This document shows, piece by piece, positions 1 to 8,606 of a DNA stretch of 64,000 bases. The stretch comes from Calditrichota bacterium (GTDB lineage: Bacteria; Calditrichota; Calditrichia; Calditrichales; Calditrichaceae). Within the stretch, counting starts at the first letter, position 1. Every line of letters starts with the position of its first letter. The notes beneath the pieces were generated by a model. It did not search any database, had not been told where the DNA came from, and saw nothing but the letters and a program-made list of their open reading frames with translations. The stretch lies in contig JAJRSO010000030.1 in NCBI GenBank assembly GCA_024278755.1, positions 50,133-114,132 of the forward strand, read 5' to 3'. Position numbers and translations under genes: made by a program.

Positions 1-1
1 G

Positions 2-673
2 TTTGACGTGATGCACCTGAATCTGCATAAAAGTTTTTCCACTCCGCATGGAGGCGGCGGGCCCGGTTCCGGCCCGGTGGCGGTAAACAATAAGCTGAAG
101 GACTTTTTACCGGTTCCGCTGGTTGTTAAAACCGATAAAGGGTATGCGTTTTCCGAAAATTTGCCCAATTCCATTGGCCGGGTGCAATCCTTTGCAGGGA
201 ATTTTGGTATTTTTGTTCGCGCCTACGTATATATTCGAATGATAGGCCGGGAAGGTTTCCCGAAAATAGCCCGGCATTCCATTATCAACGCCAATTATTT
301 ACGTAAACGACTGAGTGAAGCATACGACACCGGTTATGATGCACCCACCATGCATGAATTTGTTCTTTCGGCCGAGAAGCAAAAAAATAAGGGCGCTAAA
401 GCGCTGGATATTGCCAAACGGCTACTCGATTTTGGAATTCATCCGCCTACGGTTTATTTTCCGTTAATTGTAAAAGAGGCCATGATGATTGAACCGACCG
501 AAACGGAAAGCCGGGAAATGCTGGATTATTTTGCAGATACACTGCTAACTATTGATAAAGAGATTGAACAAAATCCCGACGTTCTGCACAATGCCCCGGT
601 TAACACTCCGGTCAGACGGCTGGATGAAGCCGGTGCGGCACGCAGTTTAGATGTAAATTATTATAAAAAATAA
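2..673 (+). CDS. gcvPB: Glycine dehydrogenase (decarboxylating) subunit 2, C-terminal part
   Basis: This is the P-protein of the glycine cleavage system, which decarboxylates glycine on pyridoxal phosphate and passes the aminomethyl group to the H-protein. The window begins inside the gene: the frame is open from base 2, so the 5' part lies upstream. The first visible residues contain the PLP-lysine motif (HLNLHK) followed by the glycine-rich PHGGGGPG loop, both hallmarks of GcvP. About 220 residues follow. The bacterial subunit 2 is usually near 480 residues, so just under half is visible. The gene is followed after 18 bp by a response regulator on the same strand. It lies just upstream of the pdxST genes that make its cofactor, which may be coincidence. 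Identification is secure. Confidence 0.93.
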   Translation, partial: FDVMHLNLHKSFSTPHGGGGPGSGPVAVNNKLKDFLPVPLVVKTDKGYAFSENLPNSIGRVQSFAGNFGIFVRAYVYIRMIGREGFPKIARHSIINANYLRKRLSEAYDTGYDAPTMHEFVLSAEKQKNKGAKALDIAKRLLDFGIHPPTVYFPLIVKEAMMIEPTETESREMLDYFADTLLTIDKEIEQNPDVLHNAPVNTPVRRLDEAGAARSLDVNYYKK

Positions 674-691
674 CAAACCGGAGCCTTCATT

Positions 692-1438
692 ATGGCAGCA
701 AAGATTTTGATTGTTGACGATAATCCGCATGTGTTACGCCTGCTCAATATTTCGCTGACCAAAGCCAAAGAAGACTATGAAATAATTCAGGCTTCAAATG
801 GGGAAGAAGCGTTTGAAATTGCCAACAGAGTACTTCCCGACTTAATTATATCGGATGTAATGATGCCGAAAATGGACGGAATTGAGCTCTGCTGGATGAT
901 ACGTGAAAATTCCAAAGTCCCGCTGGTACCGTTTATTTTTCTAACCTCGTTTGAAGATCAGGAAACAGCCATTCGAGGTTTTAGGGCCGGAGCAGACGAA
1001 TATTTGAACAAACCCATCGATAGGAAAAAACTGTTAAGCCGTACGGAAGAGCTGCTTAACCGGCGTGGAAGCCTGAAAGAAGCCGAAAAGAAAGCAGACG
1101 ATCGCAATGGCTTTTCGGGCGATCTAAAAGACCTTTCCATAGTAGAACTGGTACAGATGCTGAATCTGAATAAAAAATCCGGTGTTTTAATTATCAAAGC
1201 GGAAGATGAAGGATTTATTTATCTGAAGGACGGCCACTTATGGGCGGTGATGCACGGGGACGAAACGGGAGAAGACGCTTTCTACAGTTTAGTGGCAAAA
1301 ATGGAAGGCTCGTTTAAATTTGAAATTAAAGATGTGGCTATCGAAAGTAATATTTCAAATTCTACAATGAATGTTATTATGGAAGCGTGTCGGATTATGG
1401 ATGAAACTCGTCATCCCGGAGAATTGGGGGACGATTAA
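692..1438 (+). CDS. Response regulator, receiver plus DUF4388 (PATAN) domain
   Basis: The 248-residue protein starts with a CheY-like receiver. It has the acidic pair D9/D10, phosphoacceptor D55 in SDVMMP, a T/S switch near residue 85 and K107 in the NKP motif. After a short charged linker (about 120-135), residues 136-240 form a DUF4388/PATAN domain, recognisable from the pattern GDLKDLSIVELVQMLNLNKKSG and a later FEI segment. DUF4388 proteins are found with gliding, polarity and c-di-GMP systems, but no enzymatic activity is known, so the output is probably protein-protein contact. A second protein of the same design lies at 7180-8274. The gene ends 3 bp before the interrupted FAD oxidoreductase. 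Confidence 0.88.
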   Translation: MAAKILIVDDNPHVLRLLNISLTKAKEDYEIIQASNGEEAFEIANRVLPDLIISDVMMPKMDGIELCWMIRENSKVPLVPFIFLTSFEDQETAIRGFRAGADEYLNKPIDRKKLLSRTEELLNRRGSLKEAEKKADDRNGFSGDLKDLSIVELVQMLNLNKKSGVLIIKAEDEGFIYLKDGHLWAVMHGDETGEDAFYSLVAKMEGSFKFEIKDVAIESNISNSTMNVIMEACRIMDETRHPGELGDD

Positions 1439-1441
1439 AAC

Positions 1442-2509
1442 ATGAAAAATTTTACTTCTGTCGATCTGGTGATAATCGGCGCAGGCCCGGCCGGGTTACG
1501 CGCGGCGTATGAGGCGGAATAATCCGGGCTGAAATATATCATACTTGAATCCGGCAAAGTGGGGCAGGCCTGGCGTAATGTTCGGCCCGATATGCGTATG
1601 CTGTCGCCCTGTCTTCCTCAGCGCGACTGGACCAGCCTTACATACAAATTTCCCATCTGGAAAATGAAAACGGGCAGACCTTATTGTACGGCTAAAGAAT
1701 TTGTAACCTATCTTCAGGCCTTTTCCGACTATTATAAACTGAATATTTTAACGCAAACGATGGTCGAAACCATCCATTTTGACGATGGAAAGTATCTGAT
1801 ATACACAAATTTCAATACATCGTTTATTGCTCCGAATCTGGTTATGGCTACGGGCGTGTTTGGCAGTCCGTATATTCCTGAGATTCCCGGAGCCGCCGAT
1901 AATCCGTTTGTTATGCACTCCAACGATTATCGCGGTTCACACGATTATTTTAATGAACGTGTTTTGATTGTCGGTGCAGGGAATAGCGCCGCCGAAATAG
2001 CGGTTGATTTGGCGGGGAGAGCCCTGGTTTATCTTGTTAGCCGTGGCGAATTAGCGTTCTTTTCTGAAACTCAGAAATTACAGGATATTCGCGGTATTTC
2101 CGAAAGTTATTTGAGAGAACTGATAAAAATGGAGATTATCCGGTATTACAGCCATCAGGAAATTATCCGTATACGGCAGAACCAGGTCCTCTTGAAAAGC
2201 CGTATGCTCGAAGTCGATAAAATTATTTTTGCCACCGGGTATCGTCCCTGTATGAATGTCCTAAAATCGTTTCAATTGCGCAGTAATAAATATGAAGCTC
2301 CGGAAATCACTATGGCCGGTGAAAGTATCCAGTATCCGGGGTTATTTTTCATTGGCCCGCTTGCTTTCCAAACGCCTTCCAGTACGGTTATTCATGGTTT
2401 TATTAAACAAATATCCGTTACCATGCAACGCATCAGCGAGCGCATTAAAAACAGGCCGGTTTCCGAGCCAATGGTTAACGGGCAACACACTATGCAAACA
2501 ATTTCATGA
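1442..2509 (+). pseudogene. FAD-dependent thioredoxin reductase-like oxidoreductase with an in-frame TAA
   Basis: Read through one stop codon, the frame gives about 355 residues of a flavin-dependent pyridine nucleotide oxidoreductase of the YpdA/CzcO-like group. An N-terminal Rossmann motif GAGPAG (residues 13-18) binds FAD and a second motif VGAGNSAAE binds NAD(P)H. A conserved FATGYRP segment and a C-terminal FFIGP segment follow. The ATG at 1442 sits 3 bp after the upstream regulator. Codon 27 is TAA (1520-1522), just after the first Rossmann motif, and the frame then stays open to the TGA at 2507. No later start would restore the FAD motif, so a strict reading makes this a nonsense-mutated gene. 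It could equally be a base error. The true stop is 10 bp before pdxS. Confidence 0.75.
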
Positions 2510-2519
2510 GAGGTATTAG

Positions 2520-3401
2520 ATGTTAAAGAAAGATTTTTTACTAAAAGTGGGCCTGGCAGAAATGCTAAAAGGTGGTGTTATTATGGATGTGACCAACCCC
2601 GAACAGGCTAAAATCGCCGAAGATGCCGGCGCTGTTGCCGTAATGGCCCTGGAGCGTATTCCTGCGGATATTCGTGCGGACGGTGGTGTTGCTCGCATGT
2701 CCAATCCTAAAATGATTAAGGAAATTCAGAAGGCGGTTTCCATTCCGGTTATGGCAAAATGCCGTATCGGACACTTTGCCGAAGCGCAGGTGTTACAGAC
2801 ACTGGGTGTTGATTTTATTGATGAGAGCGAAGTGCTGACCCCGGCCGACGAAAAAAACCATATCTGGAAACACAGTTTTAAAGTGCCTTTTGTTTGTGGC
2901 TGCCGGGATATTGGCGAAGCGCTGCGCCGCATTGGCGAAGGTGCGGCCATGATTCGTACCAAAGGTGAGGCCGGTTCGGGGAATATTGTGGAAGCGGTTC
3001 GGCATATGCGTTCGGTTCAGGGTTCTATCCGTCACATTCAAACATTGTCCGATGATGAACTGATGGCATATGCAAAAAACATCGGTGCGCCGGTGGATCT
3101 GGTTATTTATGTCAAAGAAAACGGTAAACTTCCGGTGCCTAATTTCTCTGCCGGCGGTATTGCCACACCGGCGGACGCTTCTTTAATGATGCAGCTCGGC
3201 GCGGAAACAAATTTTGTAGGTTCGGGTATTTTTAAATCCGAAGATCCGGCGGCGCGGGCAAAAGCCATTGTACTGGCCACAACCCATTATGATGATCCCG
3301 ATGTGGTAGCCCGTGCCAGCGAAGGATTAAAAGAAGCCATGCCCGGTTTGGAAATGAGCGCCATTCCCGAAGAAGAACAGCTAAACAAACGGGGCTGGTA
3401 A
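2520..3401 (+). CDS. pdxS: Pyridoxal 5'-phosphate synthase, PdxS subunit
   Basis: PdxS makes pyridoxal 5'-phosphate from ribose 5-phosphate, glyceraldehyde 3-phosphate and ammonia, the last supplied by PdxT. The 293-residue length fits the family. Visible hallmarks are the aspartate in [13 protein letters not shown], the catalytic lysine in [10 protein letters not shown], and the second lysine in the phosphate loop [24 protein letters not shown] loop (here [12 protein letters not shown]) and FVGSGIFKS also match. A ribosome-binding site (gagaggt) precedes the ATG. pdxT follows with no gap, so the pair is co-transcribed and probably translationally coupled. Confidence 0.97.
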   Translation: MLKKDFLLKVGLAEMLKGGVIMDVTNPEQAKIAEDAGAVAVMALERIPADIRADGGVARMSNPKMIKEIQKAVSIPVMAKCRIGHFAEAQVLQTLGVDFIDESEVLTPADEKNHIWKHSFKVPFVCGCRDIGEALRRIGEGAAMIRTKGEAGSGNIVEAVRHMRSVQGSIRHIQTLSDDELMAYAKNIGAPVDLVIYVKENGKLPVPNFSAGGIATPADASLMMQLGAETNFVGSGIFKSEDPAARAKAIVLATTHYDDPDVVARASEGLKEAMPGLEMSAIPEEEQLNKRGW

Positions 3402-3968
3402 TTGAATATTGGTATTCTTGCACTTCAGGGCGACTATGCTAAGCATGCCCGGGCAGTCGAAGAGCTCGGGCATTCGGCGCTCTGTTTAAAAAAACCGATA
3501 ACATTGCAAAAATGTGATAAGCTGATTATCCCCGGCGGTGAGTCCACGGCTATTATCCGTTTAATAGAAAAGTTAGAATTACGCGCGGCGCTGCAGGATT
3601 TTGGAGCCGAGCTTCCTGTGATGGGCACCTGTGCCGGTCTTATTTTATTAAGCAAAATCCCAGGAAAATTACCTTTCTCCTCGTTGGGCCTTTTGGACAT
3701 AGAAATAGAGCGCAATGCCTACGGGCGGCAAATTGATTCGTTTATCGATACGGTACAACTCGAACTAAACGGGCAGCATATCGAATTTGAAGGCGTCTTT
3801 ATCCGCGCTCCGAAAATTAAAAAAACAGGAAAAAATGTATTGCCGCTTGGGCGCCATGGTACAGATGTAGTCATGGTACGGGAAAAGAATATTTTAGCTT
3901 GTACCTTTCACCCCGAACTCGCCGATGATTTGCGGGTCCATGATTATTTTATCTCTTCTGTAAAATGA
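3402..3968 (+). CDS. pdxT: Pyridoxal 5'-phosphate synthase, glutaminase subunit PdxT
   Basis: PdxT hydrolyses glutamine and channels ammonia to PdxS. The 188-residue protein is a class I glutamine amidotransferase. The oxyanion segment is GGESTAI, the nucleophile cysteine lies in MGTCAGLILL, and the histidine-glutamate pair of the triad lies in CTFHPEL near the end. The start codon is TTG, immediately after the pdxS stop. The start is supported because the first residues (MNIGILALQGD) align with the usual PdxT N-terminus. An AT-rich hairpin just after the stop may end the transcript. Confidence 0.96.
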   Translation: MNIGILALQGDYAKHARAVEELGHSALCLKKPITLQKCDKLIIPGGESTAIIRLIEKLELRAALQDFGAELPVMGTCAGLILLSKIPGKLPFSSLGLLDIEIERNAYGRQIDSFIDTVQLELNGQHIEFEGVFIRAPKIKKTGKNVLPLGRHGTDVVMVREKNILACTFHPELADDLRVHDYFISSVK

Positions 3969-3994
3969 AACAGAAACGGCAAAAGTTCTGTTTT
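3968..3994 (+). terminator. Weak terminator-like hairpin after pdxT
   Basis: An 8-bp inverted repeat (AAACAGAA / TTCTGTTT) with a 10-base loop is followed by a short T run. It directly follows the pdxT stop. The stem is AT-rich, so efficiency is uncertain. Confidence 0.3.
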
Positions 3995-4138
3995 ACAACT
4001 ATTTGTTTTGTCATGCGCGGGACAGTATTTTTAGTTTATTCTACCAGTAGGTGTAAAGAAAGTAAAAAATATTAGAATTTAATATCTGTCTTTATTAGAT
4101 TTGTCAATGGTAATCTTAAAAGGAAACTGAACGGTTAC

Positions 4139-6220
4139 ATGCAAAAGGATTCTAAAACAACTCAGGCGCTTCGGGACGAAGTGAATCAGTTAAAAAAGAA
4201 AATTATTTACTACGAAAAAATTCTTGAGCGCTCTAAAAAGAAGCAGGAATCCTGCACAGAAAATCAGGAAAAATATCGTAGCCTCTTTGACAATGCCATT
4301 GACGCCGTGCTGGTAATGACGGCTGACCATTTTGTTGAGTGCAACCAGAAGACCGAAGAATTGTTTGGCTGCAACAAAGAACAGTTTATTAAAAAAGGAC
4401 TTTTGGATTTTTCTCCGAAAATTCAGCCGGATGGACAGACTTCTGCCGAGGCCGCCTTAAAATATATCGGTTCCGCTTTTTCCGGCGAACCGCAGTTTGT
4501 CAACTGGCAATTTATACGCGCAGACGGATTGCCTTTTTATTGTGAAATGAGCCTGACCAGTATAACGTTAAAAGGCGAGCTGTACATTCAAGCCATCGTT
4601 CGGGATGTGAGTTTACGGGTCGAGGCGGAGCGCGCCCTGTATGAGCGCAACCTGCAATACGAAAGTTTATTCCGCAACAGTATGCTGGGTATCTGGCGTA
4701 TGGAATTTAAAAATCCCGTTTTAGTTGATCAAAAGCCTTCTCAAATCGCTCAAAAAATGCTGGACGAAGGCTATTTTAGCGAATGCAACGAAGCTCTGCT
4801 GCGTATGTACAATGCGGCTAGTAAAGAAGAACTTTCCATCGCGGATATCCATCTGTTTGGCACAAATAAAAAAGAGGCGCTGGAGTATTTTGAAATCTTT
4901 GCCGCCAATAATTTTAGTACCGCCCTTCTGGAAACACAGGGCAGAGATAGAAACGGAAACGAAAAATCCTTTCGTTTTTCTTATTCGGGCTATGTGGAAA
5001 AGAATAAGCTACAATGGGTTTGGGGGATCCAGCTTGATTTATCCGAACAGAAAATGCTGGAAAAACAGTTTCTGCAATCGCAGAAGATGGAAGCCATCGG
5101 AATGCTTGCCGGCGGAATTGCCCATGATTTTAACAATTTGCTGACGGTTATTAACGGCTATAGCGATTTAATTACTAGTAAGATCAGCATAGACAGCCCT
5201 GTCTTTAAAAATGTACTATCTATTCGAAAAGCCGGTGAAAAGGCAGCCAACTTAACCAGCCAGCTTCTCGCATTTAGCCGGAAGCAGGTTTTACAGCCTA
5301 AAATTGTCGTTCTTAACGAAATTATAGAAAAAATGATGAAAATGGTGGAGCGCTTAATCGGTGAAACCATTTCGGTGGAAGCCGAACTCGATCCGGATTT
5401 AGGACGCATTAAAGTGGATCCCGTAAAAATTGAACAGATTATTATGAACCTTTCGGTCAATGCGCGGGATGCAATGCCCAAGGGTGGAAAATTAATCTTT
5501 AAAACACAAAACTTTACTATCGATAAGCCTTTTGCCGATCAACACAGCGGCGCAAAAACAGGCAAGTATGTACAGCTCTCAGTAAGTGATACCGGGATGG
5601 GTATGTCCGAAAAAACCATTGCAAATATCTTTGATCCCTTTTTTACGACTAAAGACAAAGCAACCAATACAGGGTTGGGGCTTTCTACTATCTACGGAAT
5701 TGTAAAACAGAGCAACGGATATATTACGGTAGAAAGCAGCACCGAACAGGGAGCCCGTTTTAATATTTATCTGCCCCGGGTTGAAGAAACCATCAACCTC
5801 GAAGATGAGGGAATGATATTTAAAACCGGCGCGGAAATCGAAGGCCACGAAACCATCCTGCTGGTGGAGGACGCGGAAAATGTGCGGGAAGTAATTTGTG
5901 AAAGTCTGGAAGGCTGCGGCTACAAAATTATCGAAGCGGAAGACGGCGAAGATGCTTTGCGTAAAGTAACGCTTTCCAAAGAGAAGATAGATCTTGTACT
6001 GACCGATGTAGTGATGCCAAAGATGGACGGTCAGGTATTTATTTTGCGTTTAAAACCGATCTTGCCGGATGTAAAAGTGATTTTTATGTCGGGTTACACA
6101 CAGGACGCCCTGATGAAGAAGGGTGAAATCGAACAGGGAATTGATTTTATTCAGAAACCGTTTAATCTTATTGATCTGGCCCGCAGAATCCGAATGGTTT
6201 TGGATAAAAAGGGAACATAG
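4139..6220 (+). CDS. PAS hybrid sensor histidine kinase/response regulator
   Basis: The 693-residue cytoplasmic hybrid kinase has no membrane segment. A short coiled coil (about 5-40) leads into one clear PAS domain (about 45-160) and a second, more divergent PAS-like sensor (about 170-305). The HisKA helix carries the phospho-accepting H329 in GGIAHDFNNLL. The ATPase domain has the N box, DTGMGMS (G1), FDPFFTTK (F box) and GLGLS (G2). A C-terminal receiver (about 570-690) has phosphoacceptor D623 and a KPF lysine. The design (PAS-HK-REC with a HDFNN box) suggests intramolecular phosphotransfer. It is preceded by a 170-bp gap that probably holds a promoter and followed 15 bp later by cdsA. 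The signal is unknown. Confidence 0.9.
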   Translation: MQKDSKTTQALRDEVNQLKKKIIYYEKILERSKKKQESCTENQEKYRSLFDNAIDAVLVMTADHFVECNQKTEELFGCNKEQFIKKGLLDFSPKIQPDGQTSAEAALKYIGSAFSGEPQFVNWQFIRADGLPFYCEMSLTSITLKGELYIQAIVRDVSLRVEAERALYERNLQYESLFRNSMLGIWRMEFKNPVLVDQKPSQIAQKMLDEGYFSECNEALLRMYNAASKEELSIADIHLFGTNKKEALEYFEIFAANNFSTALLETQGRDRNGNEKSFRFSYSGYVEKNKLQWVWGIQLDLSEQKMLEKQFLQSQKMEAIGMLAGGIAHDFNNLLTVINGYSDLITSKISIDSPVFKNVLSIRKAGEKAANLTSQLLAFSRKQVLQPKIVVLNEIIEKMMKMVERLIGETISVEAELDPDLGRIKVDPVKIEQIIMNLSVNARDAMPKGGKLIFKTQNFTIDKPFADQHSGAKTGKYVQLSVSDTGMGMSEKTIANIFDPFFTTKDKATNTGLGLSTIYGIVKQSNGYITVESSTEQGARFNIYLPRVEETINLEDEGMIFKTGAEIEGHETILLVEDAENVREVICESLEGCGYKIIEAEDGEDALRKVTLSKEKIDLVLTDVVMPKMDGQVFILRLKPILPDVKVIFMSGYTQDALMKKGEIEQGIDFIQKPFNLIDLARRIRMVLDKKGT

Positions 6221-6235
6221 TATTTTGGAGAATAG

Positions 6236-7060
6236 ATGAAAGAACTGCTCGTTCGGATTGCGGTGGCTGTCGTAGGCATCCCTCTTATTGTGTTTATTGT
6301 GCTTAAAGGCGGGCTCTACTTCTTAGGTTTCATAATCCTTGTTTCGGCCATCGGGCAGTGGGAAATGTACGATTTGCTTAAGCAAAAACAGGCCTTGGCC
6401 CGGCGTTTACCCGGTTTGCTTCTGGGTTTTTTTATCCTCCACTCCGTTTATTTCGGATTGACAAACTGGAGCCTTGTTGCCGTCGCTGCACTTTTGCTTC
6501 TCCTGTTTGGCCAGGAAATGTTTATCAATGAAGGCTCTCCCGGTCTGAATGTTGCCGCCACGTTAACCGGAGTTGTGTATCCGGTTTTGTTCTTTTCGGC
6601 CTTACTTTTTTTACGGCAGTCTGCCGGCGATATCTTGCCGGAACAGGGGGACAATGCCTCCGGGTATTTCGTGTTGACAATTATGGTCTCTGTTTGGGGC
6701 TGTGACACGTTTGCCTATTTTTTTGGAAAGCAATTTGGCAAACACCGTCTTTTTGAGCGGGTTTCGCCGAAGAAAAGCATCGAAGGCGCCGTTGCCGGAA
6801 TTTCCGGTTCCATCCTTGTTTTCTTCTTAGCAGGATGGACAGGGCTCGTTGCCATTCCACTCTCGTTGACTGTGGCCTCCGGACTGATTGTGGGTATTTT
6901 CGGACAGATGGGAGACTTGGTTGAATCCTGGTTTAAACGGGATGCAGGCGTAAAAGACTCCTCCCATATACTGCCCGGACATGGCGGCGTTTTGGATCGC
7001 TTTGACAGCCTGCTTTTTATTTCACCTGTTTTTTTGATCTTATACCTGCTCTGGATATAA
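6236..7060 (+). CDS. cdsA: Phosphatidate cytidylyltransferase (CDP-diacylglycerol synthase)
   Basis: CdsA condenses CTP with phosphatidic acid to form CDP-diacylglycerol, the branch point for phospholipid synthesis, in the cytoplasmic membrane. The 274-residue protein is mostly hydrophobic helices. Near its C-terminus it carries the family signature, visible as SWFKRDAGVKDSSHILPGHG followed by GVLDRFD, with the metal- and substrate-binding K/R and D residues in place. The upstream motif WGCDTFAYFFG is also typical. The ATG follows a ggagaa ribosome-binding site. It sits between two regulators on the same strand, so it may be read from the upstream kinase promoter. Confidence 0.94.
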   Translation: MKELLVRIAVAVVGIPLIVFIVLKGGLYFLGFIILVSAIGQWEMYDLLKQKQALARRLPGLLLGFFILHSVYFGLTNWSLVAVAALLLLLFGQEMFINEGSPGLNVAATLTGVVYPVLFFSALLFLRQSAGDILPEQGDNASGYFVLTIMVSVWGCDTFAYFFGKQFGKHRLFERVSPKKSIEGAVAGISGSILVFFLAGWTGLVAIPLSLTVASGLIVGIFGQMGDLVESWFKRDAGVKDSSHILPGHGGVLDRFDSLLFISPVFLILYLLWI

Positions 7061-7179
7061 AAATTATTGATGAGGCTTGTCTGCCTGCGTCTGTTCAATC
7101 CGCCTCCATACTATTTTTCCTTCTCAAGAAAGACTCATTTGGTACGACAGTTCCATAAAAGGATTTGGAGAAAAATGCA

Positions 7180-8274
7180 ATGAAACGCGTGCTTATCGTC
7201 GATGATGAAGAAGACCTGACCTGGTCTATCGAGCAACATTTAAAAAAAGACAGCCGTCATTATGAGCTGCACTCGGTAAACAGCGGCCAGGCAGCGCTTG
7301 ATTTGCTTAGTCAGGTGCCCATCGATCTGGTTGTTTCGGATATTCGGATGCCCGAAATTTCCGGACTCGATTTATTGATCGATATTCGCGAAAAATATCC
7401 CTCCACAAAAGTGATAATTATGACGGCTTACGGCTCCTCTGAAATCCAGAATGAAGCCAGCGAGCGCGGTTGTTTTCAATATATCGAAAAGCCCTTCGAA
7501 ATTTCGGAATTACGTCGTTTAATTATGGCCGGAGTAGAAGACCAAAAAGGATTTGACGGGCGGGTTTCCGATTTTCAGCTGAGTGATTTGATTCAGATGA
7601 ACTGCCTGGGAAGACTGACCAACGCTCTTTATATTGAAAAGGGTATGCAGCGGGGTATGATTTATATTGAAGACGGTACCATTACGCACAGTGAGGTGGG
7701 AAATATACAGGGCGAAGAAGCCTTTTATGAAATTATGTCCTGGGAAGGCGGAAGCTTTAAAGTCCATCGTGGGGAAAAATCTAAAAAAGAGACTATTTTA
7801 AAAGGTTGGCAGGGACTTTTAATCGAAAGCCTGCGTCTAAAGGATGAGCGGCGTGGCGAACCAAAAGATCGGGTGGATGCTCTGCGTAAGCGGGAAGAAG
7901 AATTAACCGAAGTGCTTCGTCAGTATAATAAAAATAAAGGAATCCTGCTGGCGGAAGTGGTAGACAGCGCCTCCATCTCCCTGGCACGGATTAAAAACAA
8001 CGATGTAGACGACTATAAAATCCTGCCGTTAGTAAATGCGCTGGCAGAGCTGGAAGCAGAAAGCTTTCGAAGAATGAATCTGAATAATTTACAGAGCGCT
8101 GTAATGGAGTTCGAAAAGGCTCTGCTCTCTTTTAGCAAATTGCCCGGAAGAGAAGAAATATTTGCGGTTGTAGCTACGGAAGATATGAATCTGGGCATGA
8201 TCCGTATGGAAAATAAAAAAATAATAAAGAAACTGGCAAAGATTCTGGATAAATACAGTCTGCAATTAAATTAG
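7180..8274 (+). CDS. Response regulator, receiver plus DUF4388 domain, with extended C-terminal region
   Basis: The protein has 364 residues from the ATG at 7180. An upstream TTG at 7165 is in frame but overlaps the likely ribosome-binding site (ggag), so I prefer the ATG. The receiver shows D8/D9, phosphoacceptor D54 in SDIRMP and the KPF lysine near 107. Residues about 120-230 are a DUF4388/PATAN domain (GRVSDFQLSDLIQMNCLGR). The remaining ~130 residues are helical, with a possible coiled coil (LRKREEELTEVLRQY) and a segment resembling roadblock-type effector regulators. The gene is the second receiver-DUF4388 protein in 8 kb. Partner and output are unknown. Confidence 0.85.
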   Translation: MKRVLIVDDEEDLTWSIEQHLKKDSRHYELHSVNSGQAALDLLSQVPIDLVVSDIRMPEISGLDLLIDIREKYPSTKVIIMTAYGSSEIQNEASERGCFQYIEKPFEISELRRLIMAGVEDQKGFDGRVSDFQLSDLIQMNCLGRLTNALYIEKGMQRGMIYIEDGTITHSEVGNIQGEEAFYEIMSWEGGSFKVHRGEKSKKETILKGWQGLLIESLRLKDERRGEPKDRVDALRKREEELTEVLRQYNKNKGILLAEVVDSASISLARIKNNDVDDYKILPLVNALAELEAESFRRMNLNNLQSAVMEFEKALLSFSKLPGREEIFAVVATEDMNLGMIRMENKKIIKKLAKILDKYSLQLN

Positions 8275-8524
8275 CGGCGGATAAACTTAAGACTCCAAAA
8301 AACGAAGTTAAACTCCAAAATACAAATAACAAAAATCAAATAAATATCAAAAGAACAAAAGCTTAAACCTCAAAAAACACCTTGTAGCTACATGTTCAAT
8401 TTTTAGAAGTTGGAATTTGTATTTGAATGGACACAGTCGGTTCAAATACAAAAAAAAGGATGCGGTTAAGCATCCCCTTTCAATACACTTACAAGTCTTG
8501 TCGGTTAAGCGAAGCAAAATCCAA
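8275..8524. other. Non-coding AT-rich spacer
   Basis: There is no convincing gene here. The left part is A-rich and low in complexity on this strand (repeated caaata/aaatca words). It ends in a T-rich stretch with partial complementarity, as in the degenerate intergenic repeats seen again at 15065-15330, with which it shares a block near ATAAATATCAAAA. A 64-residue open frame at 8427-8621 has no family features. Confidence 0.4.
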
Positions 8525-8606
8525 GTTAAATAATCCGTTATTTAACCCGATAAAGGCGTCCCTATCCTATGGGACAAATCGGGATAAAATAATCCGTTAT
8601 TTTATC
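8525..8606. repeat. Compact three-hairpin palindromic element at the 3' end of the C25 peptidase gene
   Basis: Three inverted repeats lie back to back. The first is GTTAAATAA-TCCG-TTATTTAAC (8525-8546). The second is a nested stem pairing CCCGAT with ATCGGG and GTCCC with GGGAC (8546-8583). The third is GATAAAATAA-TCCG-TTATTTTATC (8583-8606). The two outer hairpins have the same TCCG loop, which implies related origin or selection. The stop codon of the leftward C25 peptidase gene (8597-8599) lies inside the third hairpin. It may act as terminator or 3'-end stabiliser, or be a REP-like repeat. Confidence 0.6.
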
